A stretch of 64,000 nt of DNA from Alphaproteobacteria bacterium (GCA_024279135.1 JAJRRU010000015.1:38290-102289); one strand, 5' to 3'. Numbered from the stretch's first letter, positions 17,745 to 28,771 are shown. Program-made: numbers and translations. The notes: generated from the letters alone by a model not told the origin.

Positions 17745-20700
17745 GTGACAATCCATAGAATGATAATCGGTGTGACCGCCGTTGTTCTACTGGTTGGCTG
17801 TCAGGCCGCCCGACCCAGTATATCTTTGGAAGATGCGCAGCAATTGGCCACGGAATTCCGTGCAGAAGGCTTTACACCACCAGTGCGCACTATTGCAGGA
17901 TACCGTGCTGGCTTATCCGATCTATTGGGACAATTTGACAGCGATTGTGATTTAGACAGGCAGTACAGAGTTCAAAGACTGCAATCCTTCGCCAATGCAG
18001 CAACATCGGGCAGTACATCCAGTAAACAACGGGCAGCCGTTGGCCTGTTAGGCATCGCGGAAAAAGAGTTTGCCTACGGAAACTTCAAGGATGTCATCAA
18101 TGCAACCAAACAAGCCTTTAGCGGCCTTGGCGCTAAAGGCAACCAGGTGCGACAGGCTGTCATGATGACCCAGTTGGGTCGTATGCAGGCAACCTCTGGT
18201 GATTATTCGGGGGCTAGCACGAGTTTCTTCAGGGCTAGCGAACGCTGGAAAGGTGCTGGCGAAGGATGGGTTGATAAGCCCCAGGGAAGGATGATGGTTC
18301 ATGCTGCCAATGCCTCAATAGCGCGAATGGATGGCGATCTTCCTGCGGAAGAATATTTCTTACGGGAGGTGTTAAAATTACCCGTTGGCAACGGCGGATA
18401 TTATGCCATGAACGAGGATGAGATTACCGCCAGACTATCGCAAAACCTGGTTTTACAAGGTCGTTTTGTGGAAGCGGAACTTGCCGCCAAACAAATGGCA
18501 ACTATACCTCCTGAAGAAGGATCATACGATACTTTTGTATTTGTAAATACAGTGCTGAGTTTCGGTGCACTTGCCGACGCGCTGTATGTGCAGAACCGGT
18601 ATGACGATGCCGCCTATATGGCCAGGGTGACGATTAACAGACATTATAAACAATGTTCTAATCCGGATGGTATTCCACTGGTTGAAGCCTGGCGCACATT
18701 GTTCAAGGCTCTCGGTGCGCAAGGTAAGTGGGACGAAATTCAAGATGTATTGACCATATTAATGCGTGATATGGAACCTTTGTCAGACCGGTTTGAAGAT
18801 TTGTTTGCGGCTAATCCTGATATTCTTCTTGCCCGCGCCCTTGGCGTGACTGATGGCGGAGCTGACGATAACCTGATTCGTGATGTTGATGCTGCCCTGG
18901 TCGCCGGGCTGGTAACGGACGATGAAAATGCACCGGTAATCATGGAGTTGAAATTAATCAAGGCTATCGCCTTGTACCGGGCCGGGCGAGCCGATCTGGC
19001 CATGAACGCTTTTCATGGCTCAATGATAGCCTATCTGAATAATGCCTATACCCAGAACGGTTCCACCAAAGCCGGGGGCGGGGAAGGCCGCGCCGAGTAT
19101 TTCCGCCAAGCCTATATGGAATTTTTATCGTCACAACAGGGCCGCACCGCGGCTCAAAATATAGGTGTGAGTGCCGGGCATGAATTGTTTCGTATAGCCA
19201 CACTGATCCCGTCGGGCAAAGTACAGAAATCCTTTATGGCATCGGCGGCCCGGGCTGCCGCCAAAGACCCGGTGCTGGCCGGGCTGGTACGTCAGGCCCA
19301 GGATCTGAATGAACAAATACTTAATGCCGTTGATTTTCTGGCGTTTCTGGAAACAGCAACTTTGGATCAAGTAGATCCTAAACAATTAAGATCCATCCGT
19401 GAACGGATCGTACTTTTGAACGGGGCTAAAGAAACGCTCGATAAAGAAACCCTCGACAGGTTCCCCGACTATGCTGATTTGATGAACCCCAAAGCCCCCA
19501 GCATCGATGACTTCCGCGATAACCTGAAGCCCGGTGAGGCTGCCCTGGTGATCCATACCACGACGGATCAGACATACATTTGGGCAATTCCAAAGCGCGG
19601 AGAAACCGCTTTTGCCATGATCGATATTAGACGGGACGGGTTGGCAGATATTGTCGATGATCTGCGTCTGGCGCTGGATCCGAAGAATATTACCTCATTG
19701 CTAGATATCCCTGATTTTGATGTGGTCAAGGCTTATGGCCTGTATCAATTATTGCTGGAACCGGTTCAGGCTGGCTGGAAAGACGCCCGTAACCTGATCG
19801 TTGTGGCACAGGGGCCTCTCGGGCTTTTGCCATTTTCGTTATTGCCGACCGAACCTGTCAGTCTTCCAGTGAGTGGTGTGGGCAATGGCCTGCTGTTTGC
19901 CAAATACCGTGATATTCCATGGCTGGCCCGCAGCCATGCGGTGGCGATCCTTCCCTCGGTATCTACTTTGAAGGCATTGCGTTCAAGCTCTGTGACCTCG
20001 GTGGCGCGCCGTCCGTTTGTCGGTTTCGGTGATCCTTATTTTAATGTCCTGCAAGCCTCTCTGGCCGATCAGGAAGCTTTGGTACAGCTCGCAGCACTCA
20101 GTCCACAAGACGGGGCAGAAGGTTTATTGCGCAGCGTACCCCAGACCCGCGCCGTAGACAGTGCCACCCTGGGCCTGTTGCCCCGCTTGCCCGATACCCG
20201 ATCTGAGATTATGGCTATTGCCACGGCTTTGGGGGCGGATATGAAGCGTGATGTATTTTTGGGTAGAGACGCCAGTGAGGCCAATGCGAAGTCCCGTGAC
20301 CTGTCGGGCTACAAGGTCGTATCGTTTGCCACTCACGGTCTGGTTCCGGGTGATCTGAATGGCCTGACCCAACCGGCCCTGGCATTATCTTCACCGTTGG
20401 TTACGGGGGACGATAATAATGACGGGTTGCTGACTATGGGTGAAGTGCTGGGCTTGAAGCTGAACGCCGACTGGGTTGTGTTGTCGGCCTGTAATACCGC
20501 TGCGGGTGATGGTCAGGGCGCCGAGGCGATATCTGGTCTGGGGCGGGCATTTTTCTATGCGGGCACCCGGGCCTTGCTGGTATCTAACTGGCCGGTTCAT
20601 TCGGCAGCGACGACGGAATTAATGACGGCGCTGTTCAGTATACAAAATGACAACGCTACGGTGGGTCGCTCTGAGGCATTGCGCCAGACCAGAACGCATA

Positions 20701-20810
20701 TGATTGATACGGCAGTTTATAAAAATAGCGATGGCAGCGATGCTTTTAGTTATGCCCACCCAATTTTCTGGGCACCGTTTGTGATTGTTGGCGATGGCGG
20801 AACGCAATAA
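17745..20810 (+). CDS. CHAT-domain lipoprotein with TPR-like helical repeats
   Basis: 1021 aa, starting with GTG preceded by GGAGAGG. The N-terminus is a lipoprotein signal (MIIGVTAVVLLVGCQA, lipobox LVGC), so it should be membrane-anchored in the envelope. A long middle part (about 60-530) is helical with TPR-like A/G spacing. The C-terminal third is a CHAT (caspase-HetF-associated TPR) protease-like domain with the catalytic pair visible: His864 in FATHGLV and Cys916 in LSACNTAAGDG, followed by the family stretch LGRAFFYAGTRALLVSNWPV. The domain ends near the C-terminus (HPIFWAPFVIVGDGG). No partner such as a gasdermin, a Craspase component or a peptidase substrate is encoded next to it. 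It is convergent with the MarR-like gene. Substrate unknown. Confidence 0.9.
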   Translation: MTIHRMIIGVTAVVLLVGCQAARPSISLEDAQQLATEFRAEGFTPPVRTIAGYRAGLSDLLGQFDSDCDLDRQYRVQRLQSFANAATSGSTSSKQRAAVGLLGIAEKEFAYGNFKDVINATKQAFSGLGAKGNQVRQAVMMTQLGRMQATSGDYSGASTSFFRASERWKGAGEGWVDKPQGRMMVHAANASIARMDGDLPAEEYFLREVLKLPVGNGGYYAMNEDEITARLSQNLVLQGRFVEAELAAKQMATIPPEEGSYDTFVFVNTVLSFGALADALYVQNRYDDAAYMARVTINRHYKQCSNPDGIPLVEAWRTLFKALGAQGKWDEIQDVLTILMRDMEPLSDRFEDLFAANPDILLARALGVTDGGADDNLIRDVDAALVAGLVTDDENAPVIMELKLIKAIALYRAGRADLAMNAFHGSMIAYLNNAYTQNGSTKAGGGEGRAEYFRQAYMEFLSSQQGRTAAQNIGVSAGHELFRIATLIPSGKVQKSFMASAARAAAKDPVLAGLVRQAQDLNEQILNAVDFLAFLETATLDQVDPKQLRSIRERIVLLNGAKETLDKETLDRFPDYADLMNPKAPSIDDFRDNLKPGEAALVIHTTTDQTYIWAIPKRGETAFAMIDIRRDGLADIVDDLRLALDPKNITSLLDIPDFDVVKAYGLYQLLLEPVQAGWKDARNLIVVAQGPLGLLPFSLLPTEPVSLPVSGVGNGLLFAKYRDIPWLARSHAVAILPSVSTLKALRSSSVTSVARRPFVGFGDPYFNVLQASLADQEALVQLAALSPQDGAEGLLRSVPQTRAVDSATLGLLPRLPDTRSEIMAIATALGADMKRDVFLGRDASEANAKSRDLSGYKVVSFATHGLVPGDLNGLTQPALALSSPLVTGDDNNDGLLTMGEVLGLKLNADWVVLSACNTAAGDGQGAEAISGLGRAFFYAGTRALLVSNWPVHSAATTELMTALFSIQNDNATVGRSEALRQTRTHMIDTAVYKNSDGSDAFSYAHPIFWAPFVIVGDGGTQ

Positions 20811-20845
20811 CGCGGTCTCTCCCTAAGGCGATCAAACGAACCGCG
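20811..20845. terminator. Possible hairpin between convergent genes
   Basis: CGCGGT (20811-20816) can pair with ACCGCG (20840-20845) just after the CHAT gene stop, and the minus-strand MarR-like gene ends at 20858. There is no T-tract on either side and the loop is long, so a terminator role is only suggested by position. Confidence 0.25.
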
Positions 20846-20857
20846 CACCTGTCATCC

Positions 20858-21391
20858 TTACAGGGATGATGATGCCCGGGCGGCTTGATCGTACAGGCCG
20901 GACATCAGGCGTAACAGGTCGGCGGTTTCTCTTAAATCGACATTTTCCTTGTCGATGCTCTGCAAGGAAGACAGCAAACACCGTTCACGGATTTTACGAT
21001 ATTCTTCACATACTTGCTTGCCCGCCGGGGTGGTGGAATAAAAAATCTCCTTGCCCCGTTTGGCCCGTTGCACCAGACCGGATTTGGTTAATTTCTTGAG
21101 GCCGTAGCTCACCGTGTGTTGGTCATCAATATTGAGCATGAAACAGATATCGGCCAGCCTCTTGTCCCGTTCGCGGTGGTTGACGTTGTGAACAATCAAA
21201 ACTTCCAGTGGGCTAAAGTCATGATTGCCAGTCGCCGACATGCACCGTGTTATCCACCGGGTAAATGAATTATGGGCGATAATCAGGCCGTATTCCAGCT
21301 CGCTCAATTGCCAGTTGTCATCATCGGCCAGGTGTTGTGAGGAGACGATAGAGCGTGATGACGGGGGGGCTTTTGCGGTTGGATTTATCAT
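20858..21391 (-). CDS. MarR-like winged-helix transcriptional regulator
   Basis: 177 aa. The central part is a winged helix-turn-helix: [20 protein letters not shown] leads into [20 protein letters not shown] (recognition region), then [24 protein letters not shown] for the wing. An N-terminal tail of about 25 residues and a C-terminal dimer helix complete the MarR plan. Its start overlaps the end of the 5-oxoprolinase gene (ATGA), so it is co-transcribed as the second gene and is a good candidate for autoregulating this operon through palindromes at 25110-25156. The ligand is unknown. Confidence 0.85.
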   Translation of the reverse strand: MINPTAKAPPSSRSIVSSQHLADDDNWQLSELEYGLIIAHNSFTRWITRCMSATGNHDFSPLEVLIVHNVNHRERDKRLADICFMLNIDDQHTVSYGLKKLTKSGLVQRAKRGKEIFYSTTPAGKQVCEEYRKIRERCLLSSLQSIDKENVDLRETADLLRLMSGLYDQAARASSSL

Positions 21392-24300
21392 GATTTACGA
21401 TCTCCGGATGTTGAATTTTTTGCGCCAAAACCACCCCCGCCGGGTGTCTCAATAACGAACACATCGCCCCTATAAACATCGGCCCGATCCGTCGCCGTCA
21501 GGGACTGCCGGTCACCATTTTTTCGATCAACCCAGGCCTTCCCGGGAGAGCCCGCCTCACCGCCGCCCAATCCAAAGGGGCGGGTTTTGTGATGATTGGC
21601 CAGGATCGCGGCTTCCATTGTTTCGAGAAAACGAACCCGGCGGATAGCACCATCGCCACCCGACCATTTGCCTGAACCGCCGGAACCTAAGCGAATGGAA
21701 AATTCTTCCAGTACCACCGGGAACCGCCATTCCAGGACTTCCGGATCGGTCAGTCGGGAATTGGTCATGTGGGTATGAACGGCACTGGTGCCATGGAAAC
21801 CATCGCCGGCACCTGAGCCGCCACAGATGGTTTCATAGTGTTGGTGGGTATCATTGCCGAAGGTGAAATTATTCATGGTGCCCTGGGCCGAAGCCATGAC
21901 GCCCAACGCACCGTACAGGGCGTCGGTAACACACTGGCTGACCTCCACGTTTCCCGCGACCACGGCGGCGGGATGTTCGGGATTGAGCATGGAGCCTTCC
22001 GGGGTGATGATATTCAAGGGCCGGGCACACCCTTCGTTGATGGGAATGTCGGAGTCTATCAGGGTCCGGAATACATATAATACCGCAGCATGGGTTACCG
22101 CACGCGGGGCGTTGAAATTGCTTTGCTGCTGGGCACTGGTGCCGGTGAAATCGATGGTCGCGTTGCGGGCGTGACGGTCGATGCGAATGGCGACCTTGAC
22201 CACGCTGCCGTCATCAGAGGTCACACTGAATTGCCCATCGGTGAGCACATCGATGACCGCGCGGACCTGTTCCTCGGCATTATTCTGCACATGATCCATA
22301 TAGGCGTGAACGATGTTCAGTCCGAACTGGTCAACCATGGAGAACAGTTCCTGTACGCCTTTTTCACTGGCCGCAATCTGAGCCTTCAAATCGAGAACGT
22401 TCTGGTCGATGTTGCGGCTGGGGTAGGGGCCAGAGGCAAACAAGTCCCGACATTCGGTCTCGCGGAACACACTGTCTTTTACCAAATGGAAGTTGTCGAT
22501 CAGCACACCTTCCTGATCGATGTTGGTGCTGTGGGGCGGCATGGAACCCGGTGTAATGCCGCCAATATCGGCATGATGGGCCCGGCTGGCTACATAGAAG
22601 ATGACCTCATGTGTACCGGCCAGAAAAACCGGTGTGATCAGCGTAATATCGGGCAGATGGGTGCCGCCATTATAGGGATTGTTGAGCATATAAACATCTC
22701 CCGGGGCCATGGTATGGCACCGTTTGGCAATAATTGCGCGCACGCTGGCACCCATGGAACCCAGATGTACCGGCAGGTGCGGGGCATTGGCTACCAGACT
22801 ACCAGAGGGGTCGAAAATGGCGCACGAAAAGTCCAGCCGTTCTTTGATATTCGTAGAATAGGCCGTGTTTCGCAGGGTCAGTCCCATCTGTTCGGCCACC
22901 GACATGAACAGGTTATTGAAGACCTCGAGCATGATGGGATCTGCCCCCGCACCGATCTCAATGCGGCCGGGCAAGGCAACAACTCGTTTCATGATGATAT
23001 GGTTTTTAGGGCTTAGTGTGGCCTGCCAGCCGGGTTCCACAACGATGGTCGAAACCCTTTCCATAATCACCGCCGGGCCATTGACCGTATCGCCTGCGCT
23101 CATCTGTTCGCGGTCGTAAAATGGCGTGTCATGATAGGCGTCCGCCATATAGGTTTGCACCGTATCGATGGCTTCCAGTGTCTTGGTGGGTGCGCCGGGG
23201 GGTGGTGAGATTTCCGACAATCCGGCCTGTGTGGAAACGCCGATAACCTCGACTTGTACGGCGGCGACGATCAGCTCGACACCGTCCATAATAAAGCCGA
23301 ACTGTTGTTTGTGCACGGCCTCAAAACGCTCGATGATTTCTGCCACGCTGCCATAATCAACCATCAAGGCGGTATCGGTTCCGGCGTATTTGACCCTGAC
23401 TCTGTGCGTTACCTCTATCTGAATTTCTGCGATACCCTGATCGAGCAGTTCCTGCCTGCCATTAGCGGCCATTTCGCTCAGCAATATATCAATTTTGACG
23501 AGTGACGCAGCGCTCAGGCCTTCTTCGAATGAGCGGTCTTTCAGAGTGGTCACATCGGCCAGGCCCATGCCGTAGGCCGACAGTACACCGGCGTAGGGAT
23601 GGACCAGAATTTGCGTCATGCCCAGGGCGTCAGCGACCAGACAGGCGTGTTGTCCACCTGCGCCACCGAAACAGTTCAGCACATACGTGGTGACATCATA
23701 GCCGCGCTGTACCGAAATTTTCTTGCAGGCCGATGCCATATTCTCGATAGCGACTTTCAGAAAACCATGGGCGACCTCTGTGGCGGTTTTTTCCCTGCCC
23801 AGTTTTTCGCGCACCTGTTCTGCCAGAGCAGAAAATTTTTCGTTTACGATATCCCCATCGAGCGGTTGATCGCCGTTGGGACCGAAAACCTTTGGGAAAA
23901 AATCCGGTTGCAGCTTGCCCAACTGGATGTTGCAGTCTGTGACCGTTAGCGGTCCACCCCGCCGGTAGCCTGCCGGGCCTGGGTTGGCCCCGGCTGATTG
24001 CGGGCCGACCTGAAACCGGCTATAGGCAAAATTCAGGATGGAACCGCCACCGGCTGCCACGGTGTGAATGTTCATCATGGGGATGCGCATACGCACCCCG
24101 GCGACTTCGGTCTCGAAGCTGCGTTCGAACTCACCGGCAAAATGGCAGACATCGGTGGACGTGCCGCCCATATCGAACCCGATTATTTTGTCAAAACCGG
24201 CAGACTGACCGGTTCGCGCACACGCCACGATGCCGCCAGCCGGACCGGACAGGATGGCGTCCTTACCTTCAAACAATTTGGCATCGGTCAATCCGCCATC

Positions 24301-25056
24301 TGATTTCATAAACATCAGCCGGGTATTGCCTATTTGTGAGGCTACCTGTTCTACGTAACGCCGCAGGATCGGGGAGAGATAGGCATCAACCACCGTGGTA
24401 TCACCGCGACCGACCAGCCGCATGAGCGGGCTGACTTTGTGCGACACGCTGACCTGGCTGAAGCCAATTTGTTTTGCCAGGTCGCCAATGATGGTTTCAT
24501 GCTCACTGTTGCGGTATCCGTGCACCAGGACGATGGCGCACGAACGAATGCCGCTGTCATAGGCCGATTGCAGGCCAACGCGTAATGCATCTTCATCCAG
24601 CGGGCGTATCACGTTACCCTGGGCATCAAGCCTTTCATCGGCTTCAATAACCCGTTCATAGAGAAGTTCCGGTAATTCAATTTTCAGCGCAAATATATCG
24701 GGGCGACTTTGGTAGCCGATGCGCAAGGCGTCTGCAAAACCCTTGGTGATGACCAGGACCGTCCGGTCGCCTTTGCGTTCCAGCAACGCATTGGTGGCAA
24801 CCGTGGTACCCATCTTGATGACTTCAATGTCATCGATCGGCAAGGGGGCATTATCTTCCAGTTTGAGAACTTCCCGAATGCCGTGGATCGCGGCATCTTT
24901 ATAGCGTTCCGGGTTTTCCGACAACACCTTGTGGGTGATCAGCGCGCCGTCCGGATGGCGGGCAACAATATCGGTAAATGTACCACCCCGGTCGACCCAG
25001 AATTGCCACTTGTCCGGAGAATGCGCCGATATATCGGTTGGTAGGTGCTCGGTCAT
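21388..25056 (-). CDS. 5-oxoprolinase (ATP-hydrolysing), fused HyuA-HyuB form
   Basis: 1222-aa cytosolic enzyme of the hydantoinase/oxoprolinase family, opening 5-oxoproline to glutamate with ATP. Residues about 15-700 form the HyuA-type ATPase half ([17 protein letters not shown] at the N-terminus, [33 protein letters not shown]). Residues about 715-1215 form the HyuB half ([50 protein letters not shown] near the end). Fusion and length match eukaryote-like OplAH. Separate hydantoinases have similar halves, so hydantoin activity cannot be excluded. Glutamate-cysteine ligase is encoded 2.3 kb away, making a role in glutathione turnover reasonable. Confidence 0.88.
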   Translation of the reverse strand: MTEHLPTDISAHSPDKWQFWVDRGGTFTDIVARHPDGALITHKVLSENPERYKDAAIHGIREVLKLEDNAPLPIDDIEVIKMGTTVATNALLERKGDRTVLVITKGFADALRIGYQSRPDIFALKIELPELLYERVIEADERLDAQGNVIRPLDEDALRVGLQSAYDSGIRSCAIVLVHGYRNSEHETIIGDLAKQIGFSQVSVSHKVSPLMRLVGRGDTTVVDAYLSPILRRYVEQVASQIGNTRLMFMKSDGGLTDAKLFEGKDAILSGPAGGIVACARTGQSAGFDKIIGFDMGGTSTDVCHFAGEFERSFETEVAGVRMRIPMMNIHTVAAGGGSILNFAYSRFQVGPQSAGANPGPAGYRRGGPLTVTDCNIQLGKLQPDFFPKVFGPNGDQPLDGDIVNEKFSALAEQVREKLGREKTATEVAHGFLKVAIENMASACKKISVQRGYDVTTYVLNCFGGAGGQHACLVADALGMTQILVHPYAGVLSAYGMGLADVTTLKDRSFEEGLSAASLVKIDILLSEMAANGRQELLDQGIAEIQIEVTHRVRVKYAGTDTALMVDYGSVAEIIERFEAVHKQQFGFIMDGVELIVAAVQVEVIGVSTQAGLSEISPPPGAPTKTLEAIDTVQTYMADAYHDTPFYDREQMSAGDTVNGPAVIMERVSTIVVEPGWQATLSPKNHIIMKRVVALPGRIEIGAGADPIMLEVFNNLFMSVAEQMGLTLRNTAYSTNIKERLDFSCAIFDPSGSLVANAPHLPVHLGSMGASVRAIIAKRCHTMAPGDVYMLNNPYNGGTHLPDITLITPVFLAGTHEVIFYVASRAHHADIGGITPGSMPPHSTNIDQEGVLIDNFHLVKDSVFRETECRDLFASGPYPSRNIDQNVLDLKAQIAASEKGVQELFSMVDQFGLNIVHAYMDHVQNNAEEQVRAVIDVLTDGQFSVTSDDGSVVKVAIRIDRHARNATIDFTGTSAQQQSNFNAPRAVTHAAVLYVFRTLIDSDIPINEGCARPLNIITPEGSMLNPEHPAAVVAGNVEVSQCVTDALYGALGVMASAQGTMNNFTFGNDTHQHYETICGGSGAGDGFHGTSAVHTHMTNSRLTDPEVLEWRFPVVLEEFSIRLGSGGSGKWSGGDGAIRRVRFLETMEAAILANHHKTRPFGLGGGEAGSPGKAWVDRKNGDRQSLTATDRADVYRGDVFVIETPGGGGFGAKNSTSGDRKS

Positions 25057-25109
25057 GGCGTATTCCTGTCATAAGTATCCATTGAATGAGGGCAGAAAAC
25101 TACAATGAC

Positions 25110-25156
25110 ATTATATTGGTAAAATATCAATATAATACTGATATATAGGCTATATA
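25110..25156. promoter_or_regulatory. Paired palindromes upstream of the 5-oxoprolinase operon
   Basis: ATTATATTG (25110-25118) and CAATATAAT (25128-25136) form a perfect 9-bp inverted repeat with a 9-base spacer. A second palindrome, TATATAG-G-CTATATA, lies at 25142-25156. Both are 54-100 bases before the minus-strand ATG at 25056, in the only promoter-sized gap of the operon. Half-site length and AT-rich symmetry suit a MarR dimer, and a MarR-like gene ends the operon. Binding is inferred. Confidence 0.5.
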
Positions 25157-25165
25157 TACAGGTCC

Positions 25166-25570
25166 TTATGTTTTTTGCCTGGCATGTGCGATGGTGGGCA
25201 GGCCCGCTTCCCGCCAGGCACTGTGGCCGCCTGTCAGGTGGCAGACGGGTGCCAGACCCATGTCCTGTAAGGTTTTTGTCGCCAATGCAGAGCGCCAGCC
25301 GGATTCGCAAAATAAAATAAAGGTTTTCTTTGTGGCAAATATTTCCTTGTGATAGGGGCTTTCGGGATCAACCCAGAACTCAAGCATACCGCGTGGCGCA
25401 TGAAGCGATCCGGGGATTGTGCCGTTTCGGTGTAATTCCCTGATATCGCGGATATCGACAAACAGGGCATCGTCCTGATCAAGCAGGGATTGGGCCTGAT
25501 CAATTGCCACCGCCTTGATCTGCCCGTTGGCTTCTTGCAGCAACTTTTTGTATCCAACTTTTAATGTCAT
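25166..25570 (-). CDS. Rhodanese-like sulfurtransferase domain protein
   Basis: 134 aa, a single cytoplasmic rhodanese domain. DALFVDIRDIRELHRNGTIP is the typical strand-Asp-x-Arg/Glu stretch, SLHAPRG follows, and the active-site loop is CESGWRS with the persulfide-carrying Cys near residue 95. GGHSAWREAGLP is the usual C-terminal motif. It probably transfers or carries sulfane sulfur; the substrate is not evident. The ubiA gene lies 23 bases upstream on the same strand. Confidence 0.9.
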   Translation of the reverse strand: MTLKVGYKKLLQEANGQIKAVAIDQAQSLLDQDDALFVDIRDIRELHRNGTIPGSLHAPRGMLEFWVDPESPYHKEIFATKKTFILFCESGWRSALATKTLQDMGLAPVCHLTGGHSAWREAGLPTIAHARQKT

Positions 25571-25593
25571 ATCAGGTACCGGATGCTTTCATG

Positions 25594-26517
25594 TCAGAGG
25601 GGCATGGACGCGAAGACGATTGCGACAAAAAGAATTAACCCGAAGTCCCTGTTTGATTTAAAAATAATCAGGCATTTTGCCGGATCATCGATATCGACTT
25701 TTATAATCTGCCAAACCAAATGCATGGCGGCCAGAGATGCGATGCCATAAAACGGCCAGACCGGATTGCTTGTGTCTACGGCCAAATAAATCAGCAAAAC
25801 AGCAAGCCCGTAAAATCCTACGAGCCAGCCCCGGGTAGTATCACCGAATTTAAGGGCAGTTGATTTTACCCCGATCAGGATATCGTCTTCCTTGTCCTGA
25901 TGAGCATAGATGGTGTCATATCCCAGAGTCCAGAAAACCCCGGCGATATATAGCAAGACCGGCGGCCAGCTCAGAGCACCATGGATGGCGGCCCAGCCCA
26001 GCAAGGCCCCCCAGTTAAAGGTCAATCCCAGCACCAATTGTGGCCAGTATGTAAATCGCTTGGCAAACGGATAAAGTGCCACCAGTCCCAGTGATGAGAT
26101 ACCAAGGGCGATGGCAAAGTTATTAAGTTGGACCAGAACTATGAGCCCGACCAATAATTGTACGACCAGGAATACCGCAGCCTGATTGACGCTGATATCT
26201 CCATTGGCAATGGGCCGCAATCTGGTCCGGGCGACTTTTGCATCGAAATCCCGGTCAACCAGATCATTCAGGGTGCAACCGGCGCCGCGCATGACCAGCG
26301 CGCCCACGGCAAACAATCCCATTAATTTAGGATCGGGCAGGTTGCCCGACTGGCCCACGTTGGCCAGCGCAATGCTCCACCAGCATGGTAACAGCAGCAA
26401 CCACGTACCGATGGGCCTGTCCAGACGAGCCAGACGCAGATAGGGTCGCATGGTTCGGGGTGCATACCGGTCGATCCAGTTGTCTTGCGCTATATCGCTC
26501 GGTGAGTTTTTCATCAC
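25594..26517 (-). CDS. ubiA: 4-hydroxybenzoate polyprenyltransferase
   Basis: 307-aa integral membrane prenyltransferase of ubiquinone synthesis, attaching the polyprenyl tail to 4-hydroxybenzoate. Both Asp-rich motifs are present: NDLVDRDFDAKVART (first, near residue 85) and YDTIYAHQDKEDD (second, near 205), among about eight membrane spans. RPYLRLARLDRPIGTWLLLL is the usual N-terminal signature. The frame opens with two adjacent Met codons; either may start. It is divergent from rsmE with 87 bases between. Confidence 0.95.
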   Translation of the reverse strand: MMKNSPSDIAQDNWIDRYAPRTMRPYLRLARLDRPIGTWLLLLPCWWSIALANVGQSGNLPDPKLMGLFAVGALVMRGAGCTLNDLVDRDFDAKVARTRLRPIANGDISVNQAAVFLVVQLLVGLIVLVQLNNFAIALGISSLGLVALYPFAKRFTYWPQLVLGLTFNWGALLGWAAIHGALSWPPVLLYIAGVFWTLGYDTIYAHQDKEDDILIGVKSTALKFGDTTRGWLVGFYGLAVLLIYLAVDTSNPVWPFYGIASLAAMHLVWQIIKVDIDDPAKCLIIFKSNRDFGLILFVAIVFASMPL

Positions 26518-26604
26518 AAATGCATACTTGGATTTTTCGAAAAATGCACCCAGTTTTTTAAATCCTGTCTTGCATTATGGCTCTGTGGTGCGGACAATCT
26601 TATT

Positions 26605-27351
26605 ATGATGATAGATAAATCCGCCTCGCGTTTATATGTGACAGACAGGCTCGAACAGGTCCGGAACGTGCACCTGACAAAAGACCAGTCACATTATCTG
26701 GTCCGGGTTATGCGGCGTAAAATCGGTGATGCGGTCGTGGTGTTCAATGGTCTGGACGGTGAATGGCATACCACGATTACAAATGCTGGAAAATCTTCGT
26801 GTACCCTGCTGGTCGATCAACAGATCCGCCCGCAAATCATTGAGCCCGATATCTGGCTGGTCTTTGCGCCTATAAAAAAAGCCAGACTTGATTTTCTGGT
26901 AGAAAAAGCCACCGAGCTTGGGGTGGCGAACTTGCAGCCTGTATTGAGCGATCATACGGATGTGGGGCGCATCAACCATGACCGATTGTGTGCAAATACC
27001 ATTGAGGCCGCCGAACAGTGTGAACGTCTGAGCATTCCTGTCGTGATGCCGCTGATCGCCCTTGATGTTTTGTTGCGTAATTGGCCACAAAACCGTCGAT
27101 TGTTGTATCTGGATGAAACCGGCCAGGGTGAGCCGCTCGCCAGTATGGTAAACCCGGGCGTTAAGGACGCCATTCTGGTTGGCCCGGAGGGTGGATTTTC
27201 GCCGCCGGAACTCGGCAGCCTGCGCGCACTGTCAAATGCGACGGGGGTAACACTGGGGCCACGGATTTTAAGGGCAGAAACCGCCGCACTGGTCGCGCTG
27301 GCTTGTTGGCAATCTTTTGGCGGAGATACTTGCGTTAAACGAATTCGCTGA
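26605..27351 (+). CDS. rsmE: 16S rRNA (uracil-1498-N3)-methyltransferase
   Basis: 248-aa SPOUT-fold methyltransferase acting on the 30S decoding region. N-terminal PUA-like part (HYLVRVMRRKIGDAVVVFNG), then the catalytic part with KKARLDFLVEKATELGV, the knot signature LVGPEGGFSPPE and the final LGPRILRAETAALVALAC. Length equals the family norm. It starts ATG-ATG, divergent from ubiA, and is followed after about 40 bases by the glutamate-cysteine ligase gene, a pairing seen in other alphaproteobacteria. Confidence 0.96.
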   Translation: MMIDKSASRLYVTDRLEQVRNVHLTKDQSHYLVRVMRRKIGDAVVVFNGLDGEWHTTITNAGKSSCTLLVDQQIRPQIIEPDIWLVFAPIKKARLDFLVEKATELGVANLQPVLSDHTDVGRINHDRLCANTIEAAEQCERLSIPVVMPLIALDVLLRNWPQNRRLLYLDETGQGEPLASMVNPGVKDAILVGPEGGFSPPELGSLRALSNATGVTLGPRILRAETAALVALACWQSFGGDTCVKRIR

Positions 27352-27394
27352 CCATATTTACCCACATTGACCATACAGTTGATTGGAACAGACC

Positions 27395-28765
27395 ATGACA
27401 GATACTTTACTGAAACCATCACCCGATGTGATTTTGGACAAGCGCACACTTGTTGAGTATCTGGAGTCCGGCTGCAAGCCGGTTGATACCTGGCGGATCG
27501 GCACCGAACATGAGAAATTCGCCTATTACCGTGACACCCTGAAACCCCTGAGTTATGAGGGGCCATCCGGGGTGCGGGCCTTGCTGGAAGGCTTGCAGCG
27601 TTTCGACTGGGTTCCGGTTATGGAATTTGACAATATCATTGCCCTGTCAAAACCCGACGGCAGTACCATATCGCTGGAACCGGCCGGTCAGATCGAACTG
27701 TCCGGCGCACCGCTTGATACGATCCACCAGACCTGTAGCGAGGTCCACGAACACCTGGGCCAGGTTAAGGAAATCGCAGCCGAGCTTGGCATTGTCTTCG
27801 TCGGTCTCGGTTACCGCCCGGAAGACCAGAGCAATGGTGTGCCTTGGATGCCCAAGGCCCGATACAAGATCATGCGCGAGTATATGCCCAAACAGGGCAA
27901 TCTGGGCCTGCATATGATGCAGAACACCTGTACGGTACAGGTCAATCTGGATTTTGATAGTGAGGCCACCATGGTCGAGATGGTTCGCATCGGCCTCGCC
28001 TTGCAACCCGTGGCAACCGCATTGTGGGCCAATTCACCCTTTAAAAATGGCAAGCCTAACGGCTACCTTAGTTACCGCTCGCACATCTGGACCGATACGG
28101 ACCCAGACCGTTGCGGCATTCTGCCGTTTGTTTTTGACGATGATTTCGGGTTTGAGCGTTATGTGGACTATATGCTCGATGTGCCCATGTATTTTGTTTA
28201 CCGTAAGGGAAAGTACATCGATGTTTCGGGCCAGTCATTCCGTGATTTCATGAACGGTAAATTACCGGGTTACCCCGGTCATTATCCGACCATCAAGGAC
28301 TGGGAAGATCATCTGACCACGGTATTCCCTGAGATACGCTTGAAAAAATATCTCGAGATGCGCGGTGCAGATGGTGGCCCGTGGGCCCGGCTTTGTGCCC
28401 TGTCGGCATTTTGGACCGGTTTGTTATATGATCGCGAGGCCCGCAAGGCTGCCTATGATCTGATCGCAGACTGGAGTCCGCAAGACCATGAACAATTACG
28501 TAGTGAAGTCCCGCGGCTGGCCTTGAAAACCCCGTTCCACGGGGGCACCGTGCAGGACCTTACTCATGAAATACTGTGCATTGCCCGTAGCGGGCTTTGT
28601 CGCCGCAATAACCTGGATAATGTGGGACTGGACGAAACACATTACCTGCGGCCTTTATTCCAGACAGCCGAAACAGGCCTTACTCCGGCAGAGGAATTGC
28701 TGGCCGCCTATGAAGCGCGCTGGGACCGTTCCGTCGATCCGGTGTTTCAGGAATACGCGTATTAA
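27395..28765 (+). CDS. gshA: Glutamate-cysteine ligase
   Basis: First enzyme of glutathione synthesis, ATP-dependent formation of gamma-glutamylcysteine. It is the plant/alphaproteobacterial type: [12 protein letters not shown] near the N-terminus, [12 protein letters not shown], and [16 protein letters not shown], with 456 aa as expected. I prefer ATG 27395 (MTDTLLKPS), preceded by GGAACAG; an in-frame TTG 12 bases earlier is possible. The gene ends 6 bases from the convergent tldD stop. With the nearby 5-oxoprolinase it covers synthesis and recycling steps of the gamma-glutamyl cycle. Confidence 0.95.
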   Translation: MTDTLLKPSPDVILDKRTLVEYLESGCKPVDTWRIGTEHEKFAYYRDTLKPLSYEGPSGVRALLEGLQRFDWVPVMEFDNIIALSKPDGSTISLEPAGQIELSGAPLDTIHQTCSEVHEHLGQVKEIAAELGIVFVGLGYRPEDQSNGVPWMPKARYKIMREYMPKQGNLGLHMMQNTCTVQVNLDFDSEATMVEMVRIGLALQPVATALWANSPFKNGKPNGYLSYRSHIWTDTDPDRCGILPFVFDDDFGFERYVDYMLDVPMYFVYRKGKYIDVSGQSFRDFMNGKLPGYPGHYPTIKDWEDHLTTVFPEIRLKKYLEMRGADGGPWARLCALSAFWTGLLYDREARKAAYDLIADWSPQDHEQLRSEVPRLALKTPFHGGTVQDLTHEILCIARSGLCRRNNLDNVGLDETHYLRPLFQTAETGLTPAEELLAAYEARWDRSVDPVFQEYAY

Positions 28766-28771
28766 ACCGTT

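Noticed and set aside
17745..20810. CHAT protein as part of an anti-phage or CRISPR-linked system
   Set aside because: No CRISPR array, Cas, gasdermin or nuclease gene is near, and the protein has a lipoprotein signal.
22090..23016. 308-codon open frame antisense to the 5-oxoprolinase gene
   Set aside because: The opposite strand carries the conserved HyuB half; the reading resembles no protein family.
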